From UMGS1883 sp045636425 (GTDB lineage Bacteria > Bacillota > Clostridia > UMGS1883): a stretch of 54,693 nt of DNA. A program made the position numbers and the translations under genes. The stretch spans positions 1 to 54,693 of the forward strand of contig JAZTXM010000004.1 of NCBI GenBank assembly GCA_045636425.1, written 5' to 3'. Positions 34,664 to 44,026 of this stretch are shown here, piece after piece (positions within the stretch are counted from its first letter, which is position 1; each line of letters opens with the position of its first letter). The notes under the pieces were generated by a model that saw nothing but the letters and a program-made list of their open reading frames with translations, searched no databases and had not been told where the DNA came from.

Positions 34664-36043
34664 ATGCAGAGAGAAAGATTTTCATCCAGATTGGGTTTTA
34701 TTTTGATATCGGCAGGCTGTGCAATCGGTCTTGGTAATGTATGGCGTTTCCCTTACATTGTGGGGCAGTACGGCGGAGCAGCTTTTATACTTCTTTATCT
34801 GGCATTTTTGGTAGTGTTCGGGCTTCCCATTATGACTATGGAATTTTCTGTGGGCAGAGGAAGCCAGAAAAGTATAGCAGAATCATTTAAAGTGCTTGAA
34901 CCCGAAGGAACAAAATGGCATTTGTTCGGAAAAATCGGTATGGCGGGAAATTATCTTCTGATGATGTTTTATACCACCATTACGGGCTGGATGTTTGCCT
35001 ATTTTATTAAAATGGCAAAAGGTGACTTTGTCGGGCAGAGTGTAGCCGAGGTAGGTGAGCAGTTTGCAGACTTTACCTCAAATGCTCCCTTGGTTGTAGG
35101 CTTTATGATACTTGCAACAGCTCTCGGATTTTTGATTTGTTCATTCGGTCTTGAAAAAGGCGTTGAAAAAATTACAAAGGTAATGATGCTTGCCCTTCTT
35201 GCAATTATTCTTATACTGGCAGGCCGTTCAATGACGCTTCCCGGTGCCTCAAAGGGTTTGGAATACTACCTTGTTCCCAATTTTGATGCAATGATAGAGC
35301 AGGGAATAGGCAACGTGGTTTTTGCCGCTATGGGACAAGCCTTCTTCACCCTCTCCATAGGTATGGGGTCAATGGCTATTTTCGGAAGCTACATTTCCAA
35401 GGAACGCCGCCTTGCAGGGGAAACAATGTCTATTGCACTTCTTGATACCTTTGTGGCATTCTGTGCAGGTCTTATAATCATTCCTGCGTGCTTCGCCTAC
35501 GGAATCGAGCCGGGAGCAGGACCCAAGCTGATTTTTGTTACGCTTCCCAATCTCTTTAATTCGATGAACGGCGGAAGAATGTGGGGTTCGCTTTTCTTCA
35601 TATTCATGATTTTTGCAGCACTTTCTACCCTTGTTGCCGTGTTTGAAAACATCATTTCCTTTGCAATGGATAAGGGCTGGTCACGTAAAAAAGCCTGCAT
35701 TGTAAACTTCTTTTTGGTAATTATTCTTTCGCTTCCCTGTGCGTTGGGCTTTAATGTTCTTTCATTTATAAAGCCGCTTGGGGCGGGCAGCACAATTCTT
35801 GACATTGAAGATTTCATTGTCAGCAACAATATTCTTCCTCTCGGTTCTTTGGTATATGTTCTTTTCTGCACCTCTAAAAAATACGGATGGGGCTGGAAAA
35901 ACTTTTTCGAGGAAGCAAATACGGGTCATGGAATAAAGTTTTCATCAAAGCTTAAGGTATATTGCAAATACATTCTCCCCGTGATTCTTATTGCCTTTTG
36001 GGTATGGGGAATAGTGGCGAAAATAGTAGAGATTGCAGCCTGA
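34664..36043 (+). CDS. sodium-dependent transporter (NSS/SNF family)
   Basis: 459 residues, about eleven to twelve membrane helices. Family start SRLGFILISAGCAIGLGNVWRFPYIVGQYGGAAF (as FILISAGCAIGLGNVWRFPY and GQYGGAAF), with the helix-1 sodium/substrate-binding region and the conserved GxGNVWRFP. Imports amino acids with sodium; substrate not predictable. AGGAGG precedes the ATG. It may be read through from ileS. Confidence 0.93.
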   Translation: MQRERFSSRLGFILISAGCAIGLGNVWRFPYIVGQYGGAAFILLYLAFLVVFGLPIMTMEFSVGRGSQKSIAESFKVLEPEGTKWHLFGKIGMAGNYLLMMFYTTITGWMFAYFIKMAKGDFVGQSVAEVGEQFADFTSNAPLVVGFMILATALGFLICSFGLEKGVEKITKVMMLALLAIILILAGRSMTLPGASKGLEYYLVPNFDAMIEQGIGNVVFAAMGQAFFTLSIGMGSMAIFGSYISKERRLAGETMSIALLDTFVAFCAGLIIIPACFAYGIEPGAGPKLIFVTLPNLFNSMNGGRMWGSLFFIFMIFAALSTLVAVFENIISFAMDKGWSRKKACIVNFFLVIILSLPCALGFNVLSFIKPLGAGSTILDIEDFIVSNNILPLGSLVYVLFCTSKKYGWGWKNFFEEANTGHGIKFSSKLKVYCKYILPVILIAFWVWGIVAKIVEIAA

Positions 36044-36051
36044 TAAAACAG

Positions 36052-36080
36052 TTGACAAAAAAGGTGCAAAATGTTATAAT
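36052..36080 (+). promoter_or_regulatory. promoter of glnN
   Basis: TTGACA (36052-36057), 17-bp spacer, TATAAT (36075-36080); fully consensus. Confidence 0.85.
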
Positions 36081-36111
36081 TTATCGGTAGTATTTGGAAG
36101 GAGTTGTGGCA

Positions 36112-38208
36112 ATGAATAATGTAACCGAAATATTCGGCAGTATGGTGTTTAACGCTTCGGTAATGAAGGAAAGGCTTCCCGAAGAAACTTATGCCATGAT
36201 GCAAAGAGCCATAAAAAATAATAAACGACTTGACATAGAGGTTGCAAACGTTGTTGCCAATTCCATGAAGGATTGGGCGATTGAAAACGGTGCGACGCAT
36301 TATACACATTGGTTTCAACCTATGACGGGTGTTACGGCGGAAAAGCATGACAGCTTCATTTCTCCTGCCGAGGATTCCAATAAGGTTATTATGGAATTTT
36401 CGGGAAAAGAGCTTGTTCAGGGTGAATCTGATGCATCAAGCTTTCCCTCAGGCGGACTTCGTGCTACATTTGAAGCCCGCGGATATACTGCATGGGACCC
36501 TACAAGCTATGCCTTTATTAAGGATAATACCCTTTGTATTCCCACCGCATTTTGTTCATACGGCGGCGAAGCACTTGACCAGAAGACACCGCTTCTTCGC
36601 AGTATGGAGGCTATAGATAAGCAGGCGACACGTATTGTGAAGCTTTTCGGCCATGAAAACGTTAAAAACGTACGTACTACGGTTGGTCCCGAACAGGAAT
36701 ATTTCCTTGTGGAAAAGGACACATATCATAAGCGTCCCGACCTTGTTTTCGCAGGCAGAACTCTTTTCGGAGCTAAGCCTCCCAAGGGGCAGGAACTGGA
36801 CGACCATTATTACGGAAGCATTAAGCCCCGTGTAATGAACTTCATGCACGACCTTGATGAGGAACTTTGGAAGCTTGGAATTCTCGCTAAAACCGAGCAT
36901 AATGAGGCGGCTCCCGCTCAGCACGAGCTTGCCCCGATTTATACTACTACAAATATAGCCGCAGACCACAATCAGCTCACCATGGAAATGATGCAGAAGG
37001 TGGCACAGAGGCACAACCTTGTGTGTCTGCTTCATGAAAAGCCCTTTGAGGGAGTAAACGGCAGCGGAAAGCATAATAACTGGTCTATCTCTACCGATAC
37101 GGGGAAGAATCTTCTTGACCCCGGTGAAACCCCCCACGAAAATGCACAGTTTTTGCTGTTCCTTTGCTCTGTAATAAAAGCGGTTGACGATTATCAGGAT
37201 TTGCTCCGCGTATCAATTGCCAGTGCAGGAAATGACCACAGATTGGGTGCACATGAAGCACCCCCCGCGGTAGTTTCAATGTTTTTGGGTGATGAGCTTA
37301 GCGAAATCCTTGAAGCGATTGAAAAAGATAAAGAATACGACGGACGTGAAAAAACACAGATTAAAATTGGTGTACACGTAATTCCACGATTCCCGAAAGA
37401 TACAACCGACCGTAACAGAACAAGCCCGTTTGCATTTACGGGAAACAAGTTTGAGTTCAGAATGCTTGGCAGTGCTTCATCAATTTCGGAAGTAAACGTG
37501 GTGCTTAATACGGCAGTTGCGGAGAGCCTTAGGCAGTTTGCAGACGAGCTTGAAAATGCCTCCGATTTTGAAAATGCACTTCATGAGCTTATAAAGAGAA
37601 CTATCAAAGAGCATAAGCGTATTATCTTCAACGGAAACGGCTACGATGATAAATGGATAGAAGAAGCACAGGAGAGAGGGCTTTTAAACCTCCGTACAAC
37701 TCCCGATGCACTTCCTCGTCTTATAGCGGAAAAAAACATAAACCTTTTCGCAACTCACAAAGTATATTCCGAGATTGAGGTAAGAAGCCGCTATGTAGTT
37801 TTACTGGAGCATTATTGTAAAATCCTTAATATTGAGGGGCTTACAATGCTTGAAATGGCACAAAAGGATATTATGCCTGCCGTTTCAAGGTTTATCGGCA
37901 CACTCTCCGAAACCCTTAATGCTAAGCGTGCAGCAGTAAAAACAGCATTGACAAAATATGAAGAAAAGAATATAGAAAAAGCATCGCTTCTTTTAGATAC
38001 AATGTATGAAAAGACCGATGCCCTTGAAAAAGCTCTCCGTGAAACAGAGAAGCTGGAAGACCCTCAGGAGAAGGCAAACTTCTACCGTGACTGTGTAATT
38101 AAGGTGATGGAGGAATTACGCAGTGCCGCAGACGAACTGGAAGTAATCTGCGACAGAAATATCTGGCCCTATCCCGACTATAGTGAGATGCTTTTTGGAG
38201 TGAAGTAA
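36112..38208 (+). CDS. glnN: glutamine synthetase type III
   Basis: 698 residues, the large GSIII form (GlnN), not the 440-residue GlnA. It has the GSIII N-terminal domain, the catalytic core (TTVGPEQEYFLVEKD, AAPAQHELAPIY, NGSGKHNNWS) and a C-terminal helical extension. Makes glutamine from glutamate, ammonia and ATP. True start ATG at 36112, with GGAAGGAG at 36096-36103; the in-frame TTG at 36094 overlaps this RBS. Monocistronic: own promoter and terminator. Confidence 0.95.
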   Translation: MNNVTEIFGSMVFNASVMKERLPEETYAMMQRAIKNNKRLDIEVANVVANSMKDWAIENGATHYTHWFQPMTGVTAEKHDSFISPAEDSNKVIMEFSGKELVQGESDASSFPSGGLRATFEARGYTAWDPTSYAFIKDNTLCIPTAFCSYGGEALDQKTPLLRSMEAIDKQATRIVKLFGHENVKNVRTTVGPEQEYFLVEKDTYHKRPDLVFAGRTLFGAKPPKGQELDDHYYGSIKPRVMNFMHDLDEELWKLGILAKTEHNEAAPAQHELAPIYTTTNIAADHNQLTMEMMQKVAQRHNLVCLLHEKPFEGVNGSGKHNNWSISTDTGKNLLDPGETPHENAQFLLFLCSVIKAVDDYQDLLRVSIASAGNDHRLGAHEAPPAVVSMFLGDELSEILEAIEKDKEYDGREKTQIKIGVHVIPRFPKDTTDRNRTSPFAFTGNKFEFRMLGSASSISEVNVVLNTAVAESLRQFADELENASDFENALHELIKRTIKEHKRIIFNGNGYDDKWIEEAQERGLLNLRTTPDALPRLIAEKNINLFATHKVYSEIEVRSRYVVLLEHYCKILNIEGLTMLEMAQKDIMPAVSRFIGTLSETLNAKRAAVKTALTKYEEKNIEKASLLLDTMYEKTDALEKALRETEKLEDPQEKANFYRDCVIKVMEELRSAADELEVICDRNIWPYPDYSEMLFGVK

Positions 38209-38211
38209 ATC

Positions 38212-38243
38212 AAAAAAGAATCGGCATTGCCGATTCTTTTTTT
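38212..38243 (+). terminator. terminator of glnN
   Basis: A stem of about 13 bp (AAAAAGAATCGGC/GCCGATTCTTTTT), 3-nt loop, T8 tail. Confidence 0.9.
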
Positions 38244-38257
38244 TACACTGAAAAATA

Positions 38258-38286
38258 TTGCAAAACATGAAAATATATGCTAAACT
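38258..38286 (+). promoter_or_regulatory. promoter of the rimM operon
   Basis: TTGCAA (38258-38263), 17-bp spacer, TAAACT (38281-38286), 31 bp before rimM. Confidence 0.6.
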
Positions 38287-38316
38287 AAAACTATCTATGC
38301 AGAATGGAGAATTTTT

Positions 38317-38805
38317 ATGATATACGTAATGCAGATTGTAAACACTCACGGAATCCGAGGCGAGGTTAAGGCACTTCATTATACCGACGGAGAAGCTTTT
38401 TTCAAAAAAGTAAAAACCGTCTATAAAAAGGACAACACCCCCATGAAAATTCTTTCATGGAGATTTCAAAAGGGCAGTGTGCTTTTAAAGCTTGAGGGCG
38501 TGGATAGCGTAGAATGTGCCGAAAAGCTTAAATTTACGGAGCTTTTTGCCAAAGAGGAGGATTTACCACAACTTCCCGAGGGCGAATACTATTTCTTCCA
38601 GCTTAAGAATCTTACGGCAGTGCTTCCCGACGGAAGTGTGCTTGGAAAAGTTACCGAGGTAATAGAAAATAACGCCGCAAATCTGCTGGAAATCACCAAA
38701 GAGGGCGGGGAAAAGGTACTTGTGCCGAATATCCCTGTATTTGTAAACAGAGTTGACCTGGAAGATGCAAAAATATACATAACTCCCATTGAAGGACTGA
38801 TATAA
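38317..38805 (+). CDS. rimM: 16S rRNA processing protein RimM
   Basis: 162 residues. N-terminal RimM domain (NTHGIRGEVKALHYTD, WRFQKGSVLLKLEGVDSVECAEKL) and PRC-barrel C-terminal half (GEYYFFQLKNLTAVLPDGSVLGKV ending in VLVPNIPVFVNRVD). Helps assemble the 30S head. GGAG precedes the ATG. trmD follows directly; rpsP, the KH-domain gene and rplS, the usual partners, are not adjacent. Confidence 0.93.
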   Translation: MIYVMQIVNTHGIRGEVKALHYTDGEAFFKKVKTVYKKDNTPMKILSWRFQKGSVLLKLEGVDSVECAEKLKFTELFAKEEDLPQLPEGEYYFFQLKNLTAVLPDGSVLGKVTEVIENNAANLLEITKEGGEKVLVPNIPVFVNRVDLEDAKIYITPIEGLI

Positions 38806-39534
38806 ATGAAATTCAGCGTCTTGACGCTTTTTCCCGAAATGCTTTCCGCACTTGGCGAAAGTATCATCGGCAGAGCTATCAACAAAGGAATAATTGAAAC
38901 TGAATATATAAATATCCGTGATTATTCCAAGGACAAGCACCGCCGTGTTGACGATTACCCCTACGGTGCAGGCGGCGGCATGGTTATGCAGCCTCAGCCC
39001 ATTTACGATGCGTATAAGGCAGTGGCAGGGGAGAATAAGCCTCACGTTATATATATGTCCCCCCAGGGTGCTACACTTACGCAGAATAAGGCGAAGGAAC
39101 TCGCACAGAACGACCATATTGTAATTTTGTGTGGTCATTATGAGGGTGTAGATGAGCGGATTTTAGAAGAAATTGTGGATGAGGAAATCTCAATCGGTGA
39201 CTATGTCCTTACAGGCGGGGAGCTTCCTGCCATGGTGCTGATTGACTGTGTGTGCCGCATGATTGAGGGCGTGCTCGATAGCTCCGAGACTGCCAGTGTG
39301 GAAAGTCATTATAATGGACTTTTGGAATATCCACAGTATACCAGACCTCCGGAGTTTATGGGTCGTCAGGTGCCTGAAATTCTCCTTGGCGGACATCATG
39401 CAAACATAGAAAAATGGCGTAGGGAGCAGAGCATACTCCGTACGGCGAGAAAACGCCCCGATTTAATAGAAAAGGCATCCCTTACTGACAAAGAAAAGCT
39501 GTGGCTTGAAAATGAACTGAAAGGCAGTGAATAA
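38806..39534 (+). CDS. trmD: tRNA (guanine-37-N1) methyltransferase TrmD
   Basis: 242 residues with the SPOUT trefoil-knot motifs (YMSPQGATLTQNKAKELA, ILCGHYEGVDERI, IGDYVLTGGELPAMVLID). Methylates G37 of tRNAs to prevent frameshifting. Starts directly after the rimM stop. Confidence 0.97.
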   Translation: MKFSVLTLFPEMLSALGESIIGRAINKGIIETEYINIRDYSKDKHRRVDDYPYGAGGGMVMQPQPIYDAYKAVAGENKPHVIYMSPQGATLTQNKAKELAQNDHIVILCGHYEGVDERILEEIVDEEISIGDYVLTGGELPAMVLIDCVCRMIEGVLDSSETASVESHYNGLLEYPQYTRPPEFMGRQVPEILLGGHHANIEKWRREQSILRTARKRPDLIEKASLTDKEKLWLENELKGSE

Positions 39535-39535
39535 A

Positions 39536-40108
39536 ATGAATGTACGTGAAGCGATTGAAAAACGCAGAACTATAAGAAAATTTACGGACAGAATTATTGA
39601 TAAAGCGGATTTGCACGAACTGATTGACTGTGCCCGCCTTGCGGCATACGGGGCTAATCTTCAGCCTCTTAAATTCAGATGCATTAATGATAAAAACGAA
39701 GCCGAGGCAGTTTTTTCGCATATTAAGTGGGCAGGCTATCTATCTGACGGCACCCCAAAAGACGGGGAGAAGCCCAATGCATATATTGCTGTTCTGGGTG
39801 ATACCGAGATAAAGAAGAACGGTATGTTTGAAATCGATGCAGGTGCGGCGGTTACCACAATGATGCTCCGCGCCGAGGAACTTAATCTTGCTACCTGCTG
39901 GCTCGGTGCAATTGACAGAGAGGAAATTTCAAAGATTCTCGATATTCCCGAAAGCCTTAAGCTTCTCTATCTTCTTGCCGTTGGAGAAGGGGCTCAGGAA
40001 AGCACCATCTGCAATATGGAAAATGGAGACGTGAAATATTTCATGGGAGAAAACGGCGTTCTTAACGTGCCTAAGCGTTCCCTTGAAGAAATTATAATCG
40101 GTGAATAA
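39536..40108 (+). CDS. nitroreductase family protein
   Basis: 190 residues, FMN-dependent nitroreductase fold: MNVREAIEKRRTIRKFTDRII at the start, AARLAAYGANLQPLKF-like FMN site and LATCWLGAIDREEISKIL. Substrate unknown. Start ATG 39536 preferred over the GTG at 39527 inside trmD, as AAAGG lies 11 bp upstream. Co-transcribed with trmD and tcdA. Confidence 0.87.
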   Translation: MNVREAIEKRRTIRKFTDRIIDKADLHELIDCARLAAYGANLQPLKFRCINDKNEAEAVFSHIKWAGYLSDGTPKDGEKPNAYIAVLGDTEIKKNGMFEIDAGAAVTTMMLRAEELNLATCWLGAIDREEISKILDIPESLKLLYLLAVGEGAQESTICNMENGDVKYFMGENGVLNVPKRSLEEIIIGE

Positions 40109-40110
40109 TC

Positions 40111-40821
40111 ATGGAGCATGAATTTTCAAGAACGGAAAAGCTGATAGGGAAAGATGCACTTGAAAGACTTTCACGGTGCCGTGTTGCGATTTTCGGAATA
40201 GGCGGTGTGGGAGGATACGTCATGGAGGCACTTGCCAGGTGCGGCGTAGGGCATTTTGATTTAATAGATAACGACACGGTTAATATAACAAATATCAACC
40301 GTCAGATTATAGCCACGCATGATACGATAGGGGAGTTCAAGGTTGATGCGGCAAAAAAGAGAATTTTAAGTATCAATCCGCAGGCAAAGGTCAGTGTTTA
40401 CAAAACCTTTTATCTGCCCGAAAACTCTTATCAGTTTGATTTTTCATCATATGATTATGTTATAGATGCCGTTGACACGGTTACGGCAAAAATAGAAATT
40501 ATCGTGAATGCAAAAAAAGCAGGCGTTCCCGTAATAAGCTGTATGGGAACGGGAAACAAGCTCAACCCCACGCTTTTTGAAATCACGGATATTTATAAAA
40601 CCTCCGTTTGCCCCCTTGCAAAAGTAATGCGGAGGGAGCTTAAAAAAAGAGGAATTGAAAAACTTAAGGTTCTTTATTCAAAGGAAGAACCCATAAAGCA
40701 AAACAGTGATAATTCCACAAGACCCGTGCCGGCAAGCATATCCTTTGTGCCGTCCGCGGCAGGGCTTATTATTGCAGGAGAAGTTATAAAAGATTTGATT
40801 GAAAGGAATATATATAAATGA
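40111..40821 (+). CDS. tcdA: tRNA threonylcarbamoyladenosine dehydratase (TcdA/ThiF-like)
   Basis: 236 residues. ThiF/MoeB-type adenylating domain: GIGGVGGYVMEALARCGVGHFDLIDNDTVNITNINRQ (as GIGGVGGYVMEALARCG and LIDNDTVNITNINRQ), nucleotide-binding Asp and Arg present. TcdA cyclises t6A to ct6A at tRNA position 37. The t6A-making genes tsaC and tsaD are 7-9 kb away in this window. Two bases after the nitroreductase stop. Confidence 0.88.
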   Translation: MEHEFSRTEKLIGKDALERLSRCRVAIFGIGGVGGYVMEALARCGVGHFDLIDNDTVNITNINRQIIATHDTIGEFKVDAAKKRILSINPQAKVSVYKTFYLPENSYQFDFSSYDYVIDAVDTVTAKIEIIVNAKKAGVPVISCMGTGNKLNPTLFEITDIYKTSVCPLAKVMRRELKKRGIEKLKVLYSKEEPIKQNSDNSTRPVPASISFVPSAAGLIIAGEVIKDLIERNIYK

Positions 40822-41846
40822 GCATTACAAGCAGAAAATATGGCGAACTTGACGGGCAGGAGGTAATTGCATACTCTCTTGACAATAACAAGGGTCTCAG
40901 AGCTGAAATATTAAATTACGGAGGTATTATTACACGCCTTGTATATAACGGTACAGACGTAGCTTTGGGTTGGGATAACTTTGACGAGTATCTTAATAAC
41001 GGAAGCTGTTATGGTGCTATGATTGGCAGAAATTCCAACAGAATTGAAAACAGCGAATTTGAAATCGGAGGTAACACCTATAAGCTAACCCCCAACAACG
41101 GCAGAAACAATCTTCACGCAGGGCCCAACGGCTTCGATAAAAAAATCTGGAATGTGGAAACTTCGGACGGAGAGGAGCCGGCGGTGATTCTTCGCAGAAT
41201 CAGTCCCGACGGAGAGGAAGGATTCCCCGGAAATGCCGCAATTAAAGTTACATACACGCTTACAAAGGACAATGCAATCGAGATTCATTACGAGGGCGAA
41301 TGTGACAAGGACACGATTATTAATATGACAAACCATACATATTTCAATCCCAACGGACACGACAGCGGCAGTGTTGAAAACTGTAAGCTGTGGCTCGACT
41401 CAAGCTTCTATACCCCCAACACAAAGGAATGTTTCCCCGACGGAAGTATAATCTCTGTCGAAGGCACGCCATTTGATTTTAGGAAGGAAGCCACCTTGGG
41501 TGAAAAGCTTTCCATGAAGCACGAGCAGACAGATATGTTCGGAGGATACGACCATAACTTTGTTCTTAATGGAAGAGGATACAGGCTTGCAGGAATTTTC
41601 ACAGGGGATAAGAGCGGTATTTCAATCGAAATGTATACCGACCTTCCCGGAGTACAGCTTTACATTCCCGGCGGAGCACCCAATGAAAAGAGAAAATGCA
41701 AGGACGGTGCAAACTATTGCCGCCGCAATGCTCTCTGCCTTGAAACACAGATGTTCCCCAATTCTATGAAGCACGCTCATTTTCCGTCAATAATTGTTAA
41801 AGCAGGGGAAAAGTATGATACAAAAACTGCTTATAAATTCAAATAA
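40818..41846 (+). CDS. galM: aldose 1-epimerase
   Basis: 342 residues. GalM fold: NYGGIITRLVYNGTDVALGWDNFDEYL, GAMIGRNSNRI, NLHAGPNGFDKKIW, MTNHTYFNPNG with the catalytic His, and YDHNFVLNG. Interconverts alpha and beta sugar anomers. Overlaps tcdA by 4 bp (ATGA). Confidence 0.93.
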   Translation: MSITSRKYGELDGQEVIAYSLDNNKGLRAEILNYGGIITRLVYNGTDVALGWDNFDEYLNNGSCYGAMIGRNSNRIENSEFEIGGNTYKLTPNNGRNNLHAGPNGFDKKIWNVETSDGEEPAVILRRISPDGEEGFPGNAAIKVTYTLTKDNAIEIHYEGECDKDTIINMTNHTYFNPNGHDSGSVENCKLWLDSSFYTPNTKECFPDGSIISVEGTPFDFRKEATLGEKLSMKHEQTDMFGGYDHNFVLNGRGYRLAGIFTGDKSGISIEMYTDLPGVQLYIPGGAPNEKRKCKDGANYCRRNALCLETQMFPNSMKHAHFPSIIVKAGEKYDTKTAYKFK

Positions 41847-41871
41847 ACAGGGTAATTTCACAAAAAAATTA

Positions 41872-41900
41872 TTGAAAACTTTGTTATTTTGTGTTACAAT
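41872..41900 (+). promoter_or_regulatory. promoter of the cysK-guaA unit
   Basis: TTGAAA (41872-41877), 17-bp spacer, TACAAT (41895-41900). The 75-nt leader to 41976 shows no recognised riboswitch. Confidence 0.7.
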
Positions 41901-41975
41901 TTATGGAATAAAGCACCAATTTTGGAAGTTGATAATATAAAAGTAGTGAAAACAATTTCCAATCGGAGGTATACA

Positions 41976-42905
41976 ATGGTTTATAACAATATTTTAGAGG
42001 CAATGGGAAGCACTCCCATAATTCGCCTTTCCCGTATGGGAGACAGCGAGAGTGCCCGGATTTTGGTGAAATTTGAGGGCCTTAACGTAGGCGGTTCCAT
42101 AAAAACACGAACTGCGTATAATATGATACTTGAAGCCGAAAAAATGGGTAAAATAAATAAAGATACCATTATCGTTGAGCCTACCAGCGGCAATCAGGGA
42201 ATCGGACTTGCCCTTGTAGGTGCGGTAAGAGGGTATAAGACAAAGATTATTATGCCTGATTCCGTAAGCGAAGAACGCAGAAAACTTGTCAAGCATTACG
42301 GGGCTGAGGTTATTCTCATTCACGATGCAGGCAACATTGGCGAATGTATTGAGGAGTGTTTACAGACTGCCCTTCGTATGCAGAGGGAAGACCCTAACGT
42401 ATTCGTGCCACAGCAGTTTGAAAATCCTGCAAACCCTGCTGTTCAGCGTAATGTAACGGCGGCTGAAATCATAGAGCAGGTAGACGGTCCCATTCACGGA
42501 TTTTGCAGCGGAATCGGTACAGGCGGTACAATTACAGGTATTGGAGAGGTGCTTAGGGAGCATAATCCCGATATGACTATATGGGCAGTTGAGCCGGAGC
42601 ATGCGGCGATTCTTTCGGGCGGCTCCATTGGTACACATTTGCAGATGGGTATCGGTGATGGGCTTATACCACCGATTCTTAACCAGGAGATTTACGGTGA
42701 TATATGTATAGTAAAGGACGAGGAAGCAATTCAGACCGCTAAGGATTTGGCGGCGAAGGAAGGTATCATGTGCGGAATTTCCAGCGGTACAAACGTTGCC
42801 GCCGCAATTAAGCTTGCAAAAAAGCTCGGCAAGGGAAAAACCGTTGTAACCGTGCTTCCCGACACAGCGGAGAGATATTTTTCGACACCGCTTTTCGAAG
42901 ATTGA
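41976..42905 (+). CDS. cysK: cysteine synthase family PLP enzyme
   Basis: 309 residues, fold-type II PLP enzyme. The PLP lysine is Lys43 in GGSIKTRTA (CysK normally has GSxKDR), the substrate loop is PTSGNQGIG (normally PTSGNTGIG), the phosphate loop is GIGTGGTITG, and the C-terminal serine loop is CGISSGTN. Likely O-acetylserine sulfhydrylase; the small differences leave room for a related beta-replacing enzyme. True start is the ATG at 41976 with CGGAGGT; the longer ORF from 41889 runs into the promoter. Confidence 0.85.
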   Translation: MVYNNILEAMGSTPIIRLSRMGDSESARILVKFEGLNVGGSIKTRTAYNMILEAEKMGKINKDTIIVEPTSGNQGIGLALVGAVRGYKTKIIMPDSVSEERRKLVKHYGAEVILIHDAGNIGECIEECLQTALRMQREDPNVFVPQQFENPANPAVQRNVTAAEIIEQVDGPIHGFCSGIGTGGTITGIGEVLREHNPDMTIWAVEPEHAAILSGGSIGTHLQMGIGDGLIPPILNQEIYGDICIVKDEEAIQTAKDLAAKEGIMCGISSGTNVAAAIKLAKKLGKGKTVVTVLPDTAERYFSTPLFED

Positions 42906-42938
42906 TTTTAATTTTACAACATAACAGGAGGAATTTTT

Positions 42939-43919
42939 ATGAACACAAATGTGAGACCTGAAACAATGGAGCGTATCACAACAAAAGATTTAGCAGAAAA
43001 ATTTATTGATGAACAAGTTAAACTTGTACGTGAGCAGGTTGGTGATAAGAAGGTTCTGCTTGCTCTTTCAGGAGGCGTTGACAGCTCTGTTGTAGCTGCA
43101 CTTTTGATTAAGGCAATAGGAAAACAGCTTGTTTGCGTGCACGTAAATCACGGTCTGATGCGTAAAGGTGAGAGCGAGCAGGTTATAGAAATTTTCAAAA
43201 ATGGTCTTGATGCAAACCTTATTTATGTTGATGCCACAGATAGATTCCTGAGTCTCCTTGCAGACGTTGAGGAGCCTGAAAGAAAGAGAAAAATTATCGG
43301 CGGCGAATTCATCAAGGTGTTCGATGAAGAAGCTGCAAAGCTCTCCGATATTAAGTTCCTTGCTCAGGGTACAATTTATCCCGATATCCTTGAGAGTAAG
43401 GGAGTAAAGGCTCACCACAATGTAGGCGGTCTCCCCGAAGATATGGAAATGGAACTTGTAGAGCCTGTTAAGCTTCTCTATAAGGATGAAGTTCGCGTAG
43501 TAGGGTCTGCTCTCGGTCTTCCCGATGAAATGGTTTACCGTCAGCCTTTCCCCGGCCCCGGTCTCGGTGTTAGATGCCTTGGTGCAATCACCCGTGACAG
43601 ACTTCATGCTCTTCGTGAAGCAGATGCAATCCTCAGAGAGGAATTTGACAACTGCGGTCTTGCAAAAACTGTTTGGCAGTACTTTATTGCAGTGCCCGAT
43701 ATGAAAAGTGTCGGCGTAAAAGATGATAAGCGTTACGAAGGTTGGCCCGCAATCATCCGTGCTGTCAACACCACAGATGCTATGACGGCTACTATTGAGG
43801 AAATTCCCTACGATGTTCTTCATAAAATTACAGCACGTATTACCTCCGAGGTAGACGGCATCAACCGTGTCCTCCTAGACCTTACTCCTAAGCCTATCGG
43901 CACGATCGAGTGGGAATGA
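42939..43919 (+). CDS. guaA: GMP synthase ATP-pyrophosphatase subunit, stand-alone
   Basis: 326 residues. P-loop LALSGGVDSSVVAALL, GMP-synthase GLMRKGE and VYRQPFPGPGLGVR motifs, and the C-terminal dimerisation domain ending LDLTPKPIGTIEWE. The glutamine amidotransferase domain (about 190 residues) that is normally fused at the N-terminus is absent, and none lies nearby in the window. Makes GMP from XMP; ammonia must come from a separate GATase subunit (two-subunit GuaA, as in archaea) or be used free. AGGAGG precedes the ATG. Follows cysK by 33 bp. Confidence 0.9.
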   Translation: MNTNVRPETMERITTKDLAEKFIDEQVKLVREQVGDKKVLLALSGGVDSSVVAALLIKAIGKQLVCVHVNHGLMRKGESEQVIEIFKNGLDANLIYVDATDRFLSLLADVEEPERKRKIIGGEFIKVFDEEAAKLSDIKFLAQGTIYPDILESKGVKAHHNVGGLPEDMEMELVEPVKLLYKDEVRVVGSALGLPDEMVYRQPFPGPGLGVRCLGAITRDRLHALREADAILREEFDNCGLAKTVWQYFIAVPDMKSVGVKDDKRYEGWPAIIRAVNTTDAMTATIEEIPYDVLHKITARITSEVDGINRVLLDLTPKPIGTIEWE

Positions 43920-43990
43920 CGAATTTGTTAAAGGGCAGAGGTAAGTAGCCTGATAGAGGCAAAAACTAATATCCTTTAAAACAAAAAATA

Positions 43991-44026
43991 GACCTTGAGA
44001 TTTGAAAAGAATCTTGAGGTCTTTTT
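43991..44026 (+). terminator. terminator of guaA
   Basis: 12-bp stem with G-T pairs (43991-44002 with 44010-44021), 7-nt loop, T5 tail. Confidence 0.85.

Noticed and set aside
36556..37137. 193-codon open frame on the minus strand inside glnN
   Set aside because: Antisense to conserved glutamine synthetase sequence, without start signals.
43068..43823. 251-codon open frame on the minus strand inside guaA
   Set aside because: Shadow of a strongly conserved gene; no RBS and no recognisable protein features.
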